Shown one piece after another: positions 10,503-20,274 of a stretch of DNA of 37,798 bases. How positions within the stretch are numbered: position 1 is the first letter of the stretch; every line of letters begins with the position of its first letter. The stretch covers positions 1-37,798 of the forward strand of contig MU835605.1 of the NCBI GenBank assembly GCA_029204225.1, given 5' to 3'. The position numbers and the translations under genes were made by a program. This DNA comes from Diphasiastrum complanatum. Its lineage: Eukaryota > Streptophyta > Lycopodiopsida > Lycopodiales > Lycopodiaceae. The notes beneath the pieces are model-generated. The model was not told where the DNA came from, made no database searches, and saw nothing but the letters and a program-made list of their open reading frames with translations.

Positions 10503-13247
10503 CTATTCTATCAGTTTTTCTATATTTTCTATATCAGTATTAGGAACTGATAAAGCAACAGCTCCTTATATAATCTCGCCCTCCTCTGTTTCGGGAAGGG
10601 CCTCAATGCCTTTTAAGGCAAGAGGAATATCTGCTACAAAATTGCCTTCCCCTGTATTAGGAAGGACTTTTATTCATTTTTGATCATATAATATAAGATC
10701 TGCATTCTAAACAACCTGAAAGGTTGTTAAGACAGGAGCAGCTTCCTTTTGAGGGCCCTCGATTGCAAATGCAACGCTTACACCGTACTGGGCAAAGGTT
10801 ATGACTAACTCTTGTCGAAATCTATATACATCATCAGGAGTATAAGGCTCAAGAGTGAACTGTCATCACAAAACACGAGAATCAGCAAATTACAAACAAT
10901 GATAGTAATAAAATATGAATCAGAATGAAATGAACTACAAATGAAAAGAATTTTACCTTTTCAATATCTACATCTGTTTGTAAATTATACCATTCAAAAA
11001 ATAGCTTTGTATTGTACAGGACGAACCATGCAAAACTAAAAGCATCATTTTGCTGTACACACTGCATATATAGAACGAAAATTAGTAATATTATAATCGA
11101 AATCTAATTTATGCTATGACGATACATTTGAATTAAAAAAGAAATACGTGCATATCAGAGATAAATTCAATATACCTTGAGAGATTTTGGTTATATCTCC
11201 AATTGAAGTTGCCCGTTGTCGGTATTTTTCGAACGACATCATGAAGTAGAGAATCAAATTCTCTATGTGTATTTGCAGCTGAGTTTGATTTTACACAGAG
11301 AAAATTTGATACTCCCTCCTTATTTATCTTTACAAAAAAGTTATTTAGGCTCCAATGTCGACTACAACAACCAAGATACAAATATCGTTAAATTCATATT
11401 TATGAAAAAAAATTGTTCTTATTAAAGCAATGAGGCATGCAACAATCCAAATTAAAGCAACAAAAACAAAAGAAGAATCCTTACTTATTTTACATTTTAA
11501 TGTCTTCAGATCTCCTGCTAAATGCCATTCAATGTTAAAAGTGCCAATTCTAGGAATATTGAGTGGAACTCCCTCCATGTGATTTTTTATGGTGGCAGGA
11601 TATGATGTTCTATTAAATATCCATGAGAGAATGTTATGGTCTTCTTTCAGCACCTATAAGAGAATACAAAAACGTGATTAGCCTCATAATATTAACACAA
11701 AGAAGATTTTAGATATGAAATCCATATTCAAATGATTATCCCTATTTATTATGCGAAGGAACTACTATACCTGAAATGCTGCCAACCACCAGATATCATT
11801 TTCTGATTGAACATTGAAATTGAGGCCTTCTGAGTCTTCTGAATTTGAAAGTGCTCCATTCATGATTGTGAGACTGACTCTTTCCATTTTTTGTCCTTTT
11901 ATAATTTTAGACTCATCTAACTTGAGAGCAACTATCAACTTGTTATTGACATTCTCATTTGTGATACCGTAAAAAATTATGATGAATGTTAATAACTGAT
12001 TAATGTCAATAAATAAATTGTTGGAATTGTTATATGCTAGACTTTCTCCTTTCGAGCAATACACTTCATTGATATGAGATGGATTATTAACTATTGTCTG
12101 CATACCATGGTTTAACATGTGTCTTTTTTTTGTAAGATGAAATGGTCGTGGGATTGGAAACTTTTTAATATCTACTCTATGCAAATGCCTCCTTTATCAT
12201 CTTAAACATTGTTGCATATGCTTCCCTACTGATGCTAGAAAAGTCACATGCCCCCTGAAGCAATGTGGTGTCTAATATTTTTCCAGCTTCATCCATAATG
12301 CTATCAGTAACTGATGCCTTAATCTTTTACATTTTGTTATTATTTAACATTGATTTCATAGATTTAAGAGTCAAGATAGAGCCTAGTGAGTTTCCAATTG
12401 AAATCTCATCGGCCAAATGGTCTTCAACAACCAATGTTGATCTGCATTGCAAACATAATGTTCATGAAAATGTCAGTAGAAATTAGGACACTCATAGTAT
12501 TCACAATAGTATATAATAAGCAAATCAACAGAAAGTTGAAATGAATAAATAACAAAATTAGTGATTATGAATAAATCAAAAAGTTCAAGCAATTTTCAGC
12601 ACCAAATAAGCTATAACCTACTTGAATGCACAGATTCATTTTTTTCTATGACCTCCTCTGGATGATAGATCACATATATCCTTGTTTACCAGTCTTTTCC
12701 TCTTGTTGCTTCGGACCTTTCTGTTGAGCACATCCATATCTTTAACAAGAGACAAATATGAGATACGCATGGATTGAAATACAATTTTTATCTCATCATT
12801 ACTAGTTGTATAATGATGCAAAGCAGATTTCAACCTTTGGATCTCCTCCTTGAGCATCTCATTTTCATCCAAACAAGTTTTCATCTTTGTAAATTTTTCT
12901 TCGCACTCCTTTGATATTTTCCTTGATTCCTCTTCCAAATAATGTATTCTTTGCATTGAATGTGCATTCTCATAGAGCATCAAATTCTCACAGTAACCCA
13001 AAAGGCCATTTTTACCATGACACATATAGATTATTAACTGACTCACAAAGTGAAAATCTGGATGTTGCAATGAACATGGATCAATAGGATACAATGTTCC
13101 TGATGACCATAAATCTACATGTTTTAGCTTTTCCTCCCTGTATCGAACCATATCACAAGTTGACAATTTGGGTTGCTTTGAATTTCTCATCCTGAGCAGA
13201 GCATATTCTGGTGACAGATCCACATGAAGATGATAAAGCTTTGTCAT
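10503..13247 (-). pseudogene. Multi-exon gene remnant with DDE nuclease/transposase-like middle exons
   Basis: Exon 1 (13247 to about 12640) starts with ATG and encodes about 200 residues, the second half a coiled coil (YLEEESRKISKECEEKFTK). Exon 2 (12441-11771) begins after TTTGCAATGCAG and contains a TAA near 12325 and a frame shift near 12180. It includes VALKLDESKIIKGQKMERVS and ends at CAG|GTATAG. Exon 3 (11653-11494) continues in phase as VLKEDHNILSWIF and ends GTFNIEWHLAGDLKTLK. An Asp in a KLD-(x)-S-I-I-K context and a second in H-L-A-G-D-L-K-x-L followed by a likely Cys recall the DDE cores of widespread uncharacterised eukaryotic proteins and of RAG1/Transib-type transposases; this is from memory of motifs. 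Exon 4 (about 11278-11176) is uncertain. Exon 5 is 11061-10957, exon 6 10859-10707 (FTLEPYTPDDVYRFRQELV, TAG at 10707). Further in-frame-looking sequence (FVADIPLALKGIEALPE) reaches about 10503. Confidence 0.55.
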
Positions 13248-13584
13248 CAGTACAATAGTATAGTAACAAACAACACAATGACAATAACAGAGCTGGAGAT
13301 GGCGCTAACGACTCTGCTGGAGATAGAGATGGCGTAGGCTTTTCTCAAAAATGTCACTCCTAATTCAAATTTTTGAGTGTTCCCAACTATTAGGAGAGAA
13401 TATTGCAGCATTTTGAAAAATTATATTTTAACTGTGGTTAAACACCGGTGAAGTTTGATGTGACTAAACTAAGGTGCATTCATTTACATGGAAAGTAGTG
13501 TGGGTAGATGCGTAAAGAAGTTAGAAAATGATATGATAATTTCTTTATAGTTATTTTTCTCTCTCCTATATGGCATTTTTTATA

Positions 13585-13601
13585 GGGCCCTCTTTGGGCC
13601 C
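13585..13601. repeat. GC-rich hairpin near the right edge of the 4.3-kb insertion
   Basis: GGGCCC, five bases TCTTT, and GGGCCC form a six-pair stem. It lies nine bases from CTAA at 13611-13614, beyond which Copia sequence resumes. This spacing fits Helitron 3' ends. GGGCCCT-TTTGG also resembles the TIR start of the foldback element at 2191, so a MITE relationship is the alternative. Confidence 0.5.
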
Positions 13602-13797
13602 ATATTTTCTCTAATGTCAGTCTCCGGAGGATGACGTCCTCCTAGTACTTCTGCTCTGTCCTTTCACACGTGGAGATCCCCCGTCGCTAGGGCCTTTGTG
13701 TCTTTGGCTTTGTCATTAGGTCGCGGCACGAACCTTTTATCTTCGTGTTCATGTTCGTTTGACCGTCATCTTCATATCTTTGGTCCTCAAAGCTTTT

Positions 13798-15345
13798 CTA
13801 GTTTGCAACCACACAGCTCCCTTTTTTCTCTTCTGCCTTGAGCTCTAAAGCTATCATAGCTTTGTAGCCAGAAACAATTTGTTTCTTCAGCTCCATCTCA
13901 AAGCATGGTAGCTTTATAATTCCCAGACTCTTCATCTGCCTATCGAACAAACCTTTTTCTAGGGCCTTGGTGAAGATGTCTGCCACCATTTGCTTCATGC
14001 CAATGAAGCTGGTCTTCAATTCCATTCTAGTTACCAGGTCCCTTATCAAGTGATACTTGATTGAAATGTGTTTCATCCTTGAGTGAAACACGGGATCCTT
14101 CGTCAGTTGAATTGCAAAAGTATTGTCCATCTGTAGAATTAGTGGCTCTTGGTTGGTTTCACCCAGTCCGTCGAGGAACTATCTCAGCCATGTGATTTTG
14201 TTGGCCATCTTCACAGTTGCAACGCATTTTGCTTTACACGATGATTGAGCTATAATGGTCTGTTTCTTGCTGACCTAGAGAATTGCTTCATCTATTGCAA
14301 TGGTGCACCCTCCTGAGACACTTTTACAGTCGTCCTTGAGAGATGCCCAGCTAGCATCACTGTAGGAGTGCATCTGAAAACTTGCATCACGAGAATAACA
14401 CAACCCATAATCCTTTGTCTGCTGAAGGTACTGTAAGATTCGTTTTACGATCTTCTAGTGTGCTAAGCCTAGATTTGTGCTAAATTGACTCATTCTGAAC
14501 ACATCATAAGCAATGTCGGGGCGTCTGTTGTCTGCTAGATACATCAAAGATCCGATCAACCTCCTGTAAGGCATGTGCGACATCATCTCCTGCTCTTCTT
14601 CTGTCTTCAAACAATCTTTGTTCGTCAGGACTGTCCTTGCAAGCATTGGGGTATTTGCCCCTTTGCAATCTGTCATCCCAAAATCATCTAGGATTTTTTG
14701 GGTGTACCTTGACTGATGAAGGTACAACTTTCCTTCGTCATAGTTGCAGTCAATCTACAAGCCTAGATAACATCTGGCTTCTCCTAGGTCTGTTATCTCG
14801 AAATGTTTCGAGATCTCATTCTCCGCTCTTGCAATTAGGCCTTCGCTTCTACATAGTATCAGGGTGTCATCCACATATACAGCAACAATAATGATCTCCC
14901 CATCTGTGATTCTCACATAAACATTGGAATCGGCTATCAATGGTTTGAATCCTAAGGATTTTAGGGCTTGATTTTGCTTCTTATACCATTGTCATGCTGA
15001 TTGCTTCAGACCATAGATACTCCTATGCATTCAACATGCATAAGTAGGAAGTTATTCGGAGATATAACCTGGAGGTTGATTCATGTAGACCTCTTCATCT
15101 AATTCGCAATGTAGGAATGATGTCTTCTCATCAACGATGTGAATCTTGAAGTCATATGCAGCTGCATATGCAAATAGTAGGTGGAAGGAAGAATGTTTCA
15201 CCACTGGAGAGAAGGTATCAGTGTAGTCGATGTTGTACTTCTGAGAAAAATCCTTCACTACAAGTTTGGCCTTGTATCTCGAACATCTTCATTCGGTCCA
15301 TACTTGAGATTGTAAACCCAATTGCATTGCATTGTTTTTCGTTTT
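13798..15345 (-). pseudogene. Copia B reverse transcriptase and RNase H
   Basis: Right to left the minus strand encodes CNWVYNLKYGPNEDV, then DFSQKYNIDYTDTFSPVVK (the conserved F-SPV), VDEKTSFLHCELDEEVYM (family: V-K-x-A-F-L-x-G), IYGLKQS, and VAVYVDDTLILC near 14870 with an intact YVDD. RLIGSLMYLADNRRPDIAY follows. RNase H shows YSDASWASLKDD near 14330 and ends through MVADIFTKALEKGLFDRQMK to a stop at 13798. Six in-frame stops (four TAG, one TGA, one TAA) inactivate it. The integrase is missing: the RT frame is fused to gag at about 15345 by a large internal deletion. Confidence 0.9.
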
Positions 15346-15840
15346 TTTGTTCGAGTTGTCTGGAAAGATCTTGGTAAAGCTCGTAACAGGTAGGTGAGTT
15401 GCTTCTCTGCTGATACTGCATTCTCTATTCCGGCATTGTGTAATGAAAGGAACAGATCCTTCATCTTTTTGATAAAAGAGGTAAGGTCTCTGCCATCCCA
15501 TCGCAAATTTGTCAGCTGATTTTCAAGAAGCATGATCTGGCTGCGTGATTTCGTCTGAAATCTGGTAAGCAATGTATCCCACATCTCTCTTGCATTAGAG
15601 AGTGTCGTGAGGTCAAGCATCAGGCTATCTTTGATGGATGATGACAACACAACTACTGCCTTGTCATTCTTCTCTCTCCATTCTCGTAGCTCTAGACAGC
15701 TCTTCGGTGCCGTCTACCCAAGGACATAGCCCTTCTCCCTTCAATATGAGAGAGGTCTTTATCTTCTATGCTAGGAAGTTCGACCCGGTTGAGTCGAGGA
15801 TGGTGCAAATCTTCAACTGTATACTGCTGATTGATGCCAT
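15346..15840 (-). pseudogene. Copia B gag N-terminal half
   Basis: ATG at 15840 starts a Gag frame (MASISSIQLKICTILDSTGS) with one TAG in place of an expected tryptophan (FLA-stop-KIKTSLILKGEGL). It continues through SIKDSLMLDLTTLSNAREMW and LENQLTNLRWDGRDLTSFI to LRALPRSFQTT. After TRTKKRKTM it runs into reverse-transcriptase sequence. The Gag C-terminus, zinc knuckle, protease and integrase are deleted. The PBS lies 113 bases upstream. Confidence 0.85.
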
Positions 15841-15952
15841 TGTTGTTAATTGTGTTCTTCAGCTGTTCTTTCTGGTTTCTTGTTCTGAATGTTTGTCTCC
15901 CAGATCTGATAGCTCTTTAGCTATATCAAGTCTCGAATATGAGCCTGTGGTG

Positions 15953-15964
15953 GCTCTGATACCA
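15953..15964 (-). other. Primer binding site of Copia B (tRNA-iMet)
   Basis: The minus strand reads TGGTATCAGAGC, complementary to initiator methionine tRNA, one base inside the LTR end (CCAACA, complement of TGTTGG at 15966). Confidence 0.9.
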
Positions 15965-15965
15965 C

Positions 15966-16478
15966 TGTTGGAAAATCTCCTTCCCGATAAGTGTGCAGTG
16001 GGTATCCAGACATGAATTGTTTCGTCCTCTGATACCCGCTGTTGAGATTCTCACAAAAACAAACCCAGATGGAATTCGACTTTGTCCTCAGATCAATGTG
16101 CGGAATAAGATTGAAACAAGCTGATTACAAACATACAATTATTAAACAATTAAGCATTCGATCATGTTCAAGACAAGAAACTCTTTTGCATAAAACATCT
16201 ACTGCATTATCAGAGAATTCCTTAAGCGCCGTTGTGATAGACCACATAGCGCGTCGACGTGAAAGAAACTCTGTCTTTCGCAAATCAAAACTTGTCGCGC
16301 TTACTAGTGGACTTCTTGAATCTTAGCTTGCTGGCTACACAATACTCAGTTACATTGGTATGTTGCCAATCTACTATAACTGCATTATTAATAATTAGGA
16401 TCTACATGTATGTAGAGAGGAGGACACAATTAGCAAATCAGGAGATTACAAGAACGACTAATTAGACATGTCCCAACG
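15966..16478 (-). mobile_element. Complete LTR of Copia B (513 bp)
   Basis: The plus strand starts TGTTGGAAAATCTCC next to the PBS and ends GTCCCAACG, so the LTR has inverted termini TGTTGG/CCAACR with the last A changed to G in both surviving copies. Its outer 68 bases match the fragment at 9231-9298. Downstream lies not flanking DNA but the 3' internal end of another copy. Confidence 0.82.
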
Positions 16479-16788
16479 GTATCCTGTCAGTCTTCAGAGG
16501 ATGATGTCCTCCTGGTACTTCCGCGATCTCATCTATTCTTTCATGTGTGGAGATCCGCCGTCGCTTGGGTCTTCGTGTCTTCTTGTGCCTTTGGCTTTGT
16601 CATTAGGTCGCCTTTGGTCCACGAACCTTTTATCTTCGTGTTTGTGTTCGTGTTCGTTTGACCGTCGTCTTCATGTCTTCGGTCCTTGAAGCTTTTTTGT
16701 TCGCGACCACACAGCTCCCTTGTTTTTCTTCTGCCTTGATCTCTAAAGCTATCATAGCTTTGTGGCCAGAAACAATTTGTTTCTTCAG
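16479..16788 (-). mobile_element. 3' internal end of a second Copia B copy
   Basis: 16485-16788 repeats 13615-13890 with scattered differences and small indels, from GTCAGTCTTCAGAGGATG to AACAATTTGTTTCTTCAG, including the end of the RNase H frame and the 3' UTR. In the minus direction the order is internal end, LTR, internal region, LTR fragment, so two elements share one LTR in tandem. The second copy is cut off at 16788. Confidence 0.82.
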
Positions 16789-16999
16789 GATTTGGCTAAA
16801 TCTCGATGAAAACTACTTATCTAATAAAGAAGAAAAACTTTTTGTGAACATCTATGAAAAGCGAATTATTTTTGGCATTGAAAAAAAAATGGAAGAGATT
16901 TTGTTAAAATGGATTAGAATTGGGTTGAGTGGATTTATTACTTAAGACTTGGAGAGGTGGTTGATGGGTTGAAATCTAATATAAATTTACATAGGGCGG
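16789..16999. other. Unassigned sequence
   Basis: It lies between the truncated Copia B copy and Copia INT-RT debris. A plus-strand frame reads FGIEKKMEEILLKWIRIG, but nothing is recognised. Confidence 0.4.
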
Positions 17000-18175
17000 A
17001 ACTGTTGCATGGTGCCATTGCCATGATTAGGAAAGAGGAATGCTATCAAGCCTTGCTAAATAAAAAAAATTCGTTGATCCGATGAAACCAAACACGAGAC
17101 GACTGTTTAAGCCCATAAAGAGATTTTCAAAGCTTGCATACCTAATGGGTGTTTCCCTCCAACTCATAGCTTTCTGGTTGAGACATGTAAATGTCTTCTT
17201 CAATTATACTATGTAAAAATGTTGTTTGTATATCCATCTGATGAATTTCTAGATATGCCATTGATGCAAATGAAAGTAAAAATCTGATCAATGAATGTTT
17301 GACCATGGGACTAAATTTTTTTTAATAATCAACATTTGGGATTTGAGAAAATCCTCTAGCCTACTAGTCTTGCCTTCCATCGATCAATTGATCCATCGAC
17401 TTTGTACTTGATTCAATAGACCCATTTGCAAAAAATAATATTCTTACCAACTAATAAGTTTGTAATAGTCCATGTCTGGTTCTGAATGAGAGATTGGTAC
17501 TCTTTGTCCATTGCTAATCTCTACTGATCTGCATCTAGATTAGAAATTACCTCAAAAAATCTAATTGGCTCCTCGACAAATAACAAGTGTCTGTGACATT
17601 GTCGACAAATCTGTGTAGAAGAACTAGGTATCGATTTGATCTTCAAGAAACTTGTGTATCCGACTGTTGTTGTTGCGGTTGTGTTGAGTTGTCTACTTTT
17701 GAATCATTGATTAAAGTGGAGTTGAGATTCGAACTTGATACGATATCAAGTATGGATTTGACATCTGTAACTTTCTCCTTTTCCTTGAGATCGACAAATT
17801 GATATTCGAGAAACATAACATCTCTACTTATTGTAATCTTCTTAGTCATTCGATTACAAATCCTTATGATTTGAAGAGTATCCAACAAAGATAGACCTAG
17901 AACTAGCTTCTTTCAAAGTTTTGCTAAAATCTGTGTAAAACCTGATACAACTGAAAATTTGAAGATGCCTTACCAATGATCTTGAACTTGTCCACATCTC
18001 TTATGGTGTTTTATTGACTAAGGCTTTGGTTGTAAGTTGATTTTGAAGATATGCAAGTGTCTAGATGGCTTTTACCCAAAAAGTCTGTGAAAAACTTGCA
18101 TGTAATGTCATACTTTTTGCACATTCCACAAGTGTTACGTTCAGCCACTCCTTTTTTTGTGGACAATAGTTGGTG
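17000..18175 (-). pseudogene. Degenerate Copia integrase-hinge-RT fragment
   Basis: Near 18170 the minus strand reads TTNYCPQKKGVAERNT across a frame shift, matching the Y-S-P-Q-x-N-G-V-A-E-R integrase motif. Then come FWVKAIWTLAYLQNQLTTKA and a hinge at about 17880-17640 (FELNFNQ region, STQPQQQQSDTQVS). The start of RT follows near 17500-17380 (RLAMDKEYQSLIQNQTW, GKNIIFCKWVY, DGSIDRWKARLV). Many stops and frame changes make it older than the neighbouring elements. It ends where Gypsy element 1 begins. Confidence 0.78.
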
Positions 18176-18190
18176 GTATTTTGCCTAAGA

Positions 18191-18302
18191 CTGTAGGAAA
18201 CTAACTAAAAGTAGCATCTATGCTTAGTTAGGTACCTATCCAGTGATCTAACCTTTGTTGACAGGCGGAAGGGCTATAGTACGAGAGATCTTCGACCCCA
18301 CA
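18191..18302 (+). mobile_element. Inner end of the Gypsy 1 LTR (boundary tentative)
   Basis: The bases before the PBS end ...GACCCCACA, a proper LTR terminus. The left limit is guessed from the end of Copia similarity and a TGTAGGAAAC at 18191. At 112 bp this would be far shorter than usual Gypsy LTRs, so it is probably truncated. Confidence 0.45.
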
Positions 18303-18303
18303 G

Positions 18304-18321
18304 TGGTGCCGTTGCCGGAGA
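18304..18321 (+). other. Primer binding site of Gypsy 1 (tRNA-Asp type)
   Basis: TGGTGCCGTTGCCGGAGA differs at two positions from TGGCGCCGTTGCCGGGGA, the Asp-tRNA complementary site used by Athila-like plant Gypsy elements. It is one base from a CA-ending LTR. Confidence 0.75.
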
Positions 18322-19595
18322 TAGGTTTCCACTAACTAGTTTAGCTGCATTTTAGCTATTTTCTTGCTTTTTAGAGTAGTTTAAGTAGATTTGTGGGCGT
18401 TAGAGTTAGTTTTCTATATTTTTTTGTGTTTGGACTGTTCACAGCTAGCGGAGGAGGTGTGAGAGGGTAGAGGAGGCCCTGAACAACCTTTAAGGGCTTG
18501 AAACCCAAACCAACCATCCAAAAAACTCAAAAAACACACCAATCTGCATTTTGGAGGGGAAAAGAGCCAAAAAAACTCATCAGATTTTTATATATCCAGA
18601 ATAAGTGAGAATTAACCCTTGCATGACTGGCAACAGCTCCAGGATACTGTCCCAGAACTGCATAGAAGCCTGCGAGAGTTAGTTTTAAGCGGATTGTAAA
18701 AATCAGAGAAAAATCATAAAAAAATCAAAAAACCCTTGAAAAAATCCAAAAAATTCAAATATTCATAAAAACTCTCGCAGAACCGTCTGAAGTTCCATCT
18801 CAGCGAGACCAAGACACAGAGAAGCTTGCGAGAGTTAGTTTGATGTATAAGTGCCTGTGCGAGAGTTTCCAGTGAAAATAAGGCGGGAAAGTACTAGTGA
18901 ACCCTCGCAGACAGTGAAATTTTCAGTTCCAGTGGTCAAGAACTCTGACAAAGATCTCAATGAGACCAGGTTACAGAAGAGCTTGCGAGAATTAGTTTGA
19001 TTCCAGTGAGCAGAAAATTGGATTTAAGTGCTAAAAAATTACTAAAAAGTGAAGATCCAGCAAATCCTTCTAGTAAGAACTATCGATTCAGAATGTCAAA
19101 TTACATCAATGATGAAGCCTACGAGAGTTAGTATGAAGATCTGGTGAAAATCAAGCCAAAAAAGTGGTCTTGAACCCTCGTAGACAGTGAAATTTTCACT
19201 TCTTGCGAGAGTTAACTCTTGTAGAGATTTCTATAGTGAGATCTAACCCAGATCTAGCTACTGTGAACCTTGCGAGAGTTACTTCCTAGAGATATGAAAG
19301 ATATCAAGTTTTTTACCTGCAAAAATAGTTAAAGAACCCTCGCATAGCCAACCCTCGCACAAGATAACCCTCGCAGACTAGATCAGTGGAAAGATCTGCA
19401 TCAGATCCAACTACTGTCAAAATCTGAGGTTAATCAGTGCAAGGAGTAAAAAGTTATCAAGGAAAAACCATCGTAAATGGCCTAAAATTTATTTCCGACC
19501 GATCAGATCGATCAGATCCTTGAAGATCCAGATTGCATCCTACTGTATAAGCAAGATCCAATCACTTTGGAACCCACCATCAGATTAATCTGAGA
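18322..19595 (+). other. Long untranslated leader of Gypsy 1 with repeated motif
   Basis: The 1.27-kb leader has no domain-bearing frame. Between 18665 and 19380 the motif TTGCGAGAGTTAGTTT recurs at least eight times with variations (near 18671, 18824, 18859, 18982, 19119, 19203, 19270). Its inverse, ACCCTCGCAGACAGTGAAATT, recurs near 18771, 18901, 19174, 19336, 19351 and 19366. Spacing is irregular (20-150 bp), so it is neither a tandem array nor a CRISPR. Confidence 0.75.
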
Positions 19596-20123
19596 TTGGG
19601 ACGATCAATAGCACGAAGGATAGCAAATCAGGCACCACACCTTCCCAGATTAGCAGCTGTGCAACAAGAGGCAGAACCAGAACCAGCACCAATGGATCCA
19701 ATGGGCCAACTCGTACCTGTCGCTCCCTTGCAAGCAGTCCGGAGAGCACCACGGATGAAAATACCAAAATATGACGGATCATCAGATCCCATCCGATTCT
19801 TCCAGATCTACAAGCAAGCTTGTGAAATCTACGACGAACGGACACCTGCGGAGAAGCTGATGTTATTCCCTATGTCCCTACTGGTAGTGGCTCAAGATTG
19901 GTTTTTCAACCTGTCAAAGGAAGAAAAATCCACCTGGGGAGCGGTTAAAGCGGCTCTCATTACGCGCTTTAAACCAAAAAAATTCCTAGAAGACCCGTTT
20001 TTCCTCCTGAGCAAAGTCAAGATGGAAAAACGAGAAAGGGTCCGGGACTATATTGAACGGGTCAAACATCTACGATCCGAGTGCATTGCAGCCCTGACTC
20101 CCGATCATGCGGTGATCATGTAG
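19596..20123 (+). pseudogene. Gypsy 1 Gag (Retrotrans_gag domain)
   Basis: The frame has MKIPKYDGSSDPIRFFQIYK, then EKLMLFPMSLLVVAQDWFFN, TWGAVKAALITRFKPKKF and MEKRERVRDYIERVKHLR, the typical layout of the plant Gypsy capsid domain. The first in-frame ATG is at 19692; upstream codons are open, so the start is uncertain. A TAG interrupts at 20121 (HAVIM-stop-FLVGDY), after which the sequence goes on in broken frames. No CCHC zinc knuckle was seen downstream, so it is deleted or lost to frame shifts. Confidence 0.85.
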
Positions 20124-20274
20124 TTCCTAGTCGGGGATTACCACAAAGCATCAGAAGAGAATTGAAACGACGGAAGCAGTATAACAACCAGCAGTTCCAA
20201 CAGAGATGCCATCGAAAGGTCGACAAGATCACGCTCTTGTGTTGGCTGCTACGTGAGCACAGAAGAGGAAGGAA

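Larger units (their letters stand above)
9304..13614. mobile_element. 4.3-kb insertion with two convergent intron-bearing genes
   Basis: The Copia LTR-to-internal junction is continuous at 16474-16500 (CCAACGGTATCCTGTCAGTC). In the main copy the LTR side reads CCAACGATATC at 9293-9303 and the internal side resumes with TGTCAGTCTCCGGAGG at 13615. Everything between therefore arrived as one unit. The right end carries GGGCCC-TCTTT-GGGCCC (13585-13601), then nine bases, then CTAA before T, the layout of a Helitron 3' end; the left end is less clear (TC or TG after A). ATG at both edges (9304-9306, 13613-13616 region) could instead be a 3-bp target duplication. No matching TIR beyond CATTA/TAATG was found. 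It carries a plus-strand pseudogene (9568-10307) and a minus-strand one (13247 to about 10503). Confidence 0.7.

Noticed and set aside
10441-10683. Plus-strand 80-codon ORF
   Set aside because: It is antisense to more protein-like minus-strand sequence (FVADIPLALKGIEALPE) and starts right after a likely poly(A) signal.
11176-11278. Confident exon 4 of the minus-strand gene
   Set aside because: Splice-like sites exist, but no reading frame joins both exon 3 and exon 5 in phase, so it is only mentioned as a candidate.
9304-13614. CACTA (En/Spm) element with ends CATTA/TAATG
   Set aside because: The end pentamers could be decayed CACTA/TAGTG, but the next bases do not form a TIR and no matching 3-bp duplication lies outside them.
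9304-13614. Autonomous Helitron
   Set aside because: No Rep motif or helicase frame was found, so only a non-autonomous carrier is possible.
15638-16689. Chain of plus-strand ORFs of 68-125 codons
   Set aside because: They are antisense to Copia B gag, PBS and LTR and have no domain.
18665-19380. CRISPR-like repeats
   Set aside because: Motif copies are short, variable, in both orientations and irregularly spaced in a plant retroelement leader; no cas-like genes exist.
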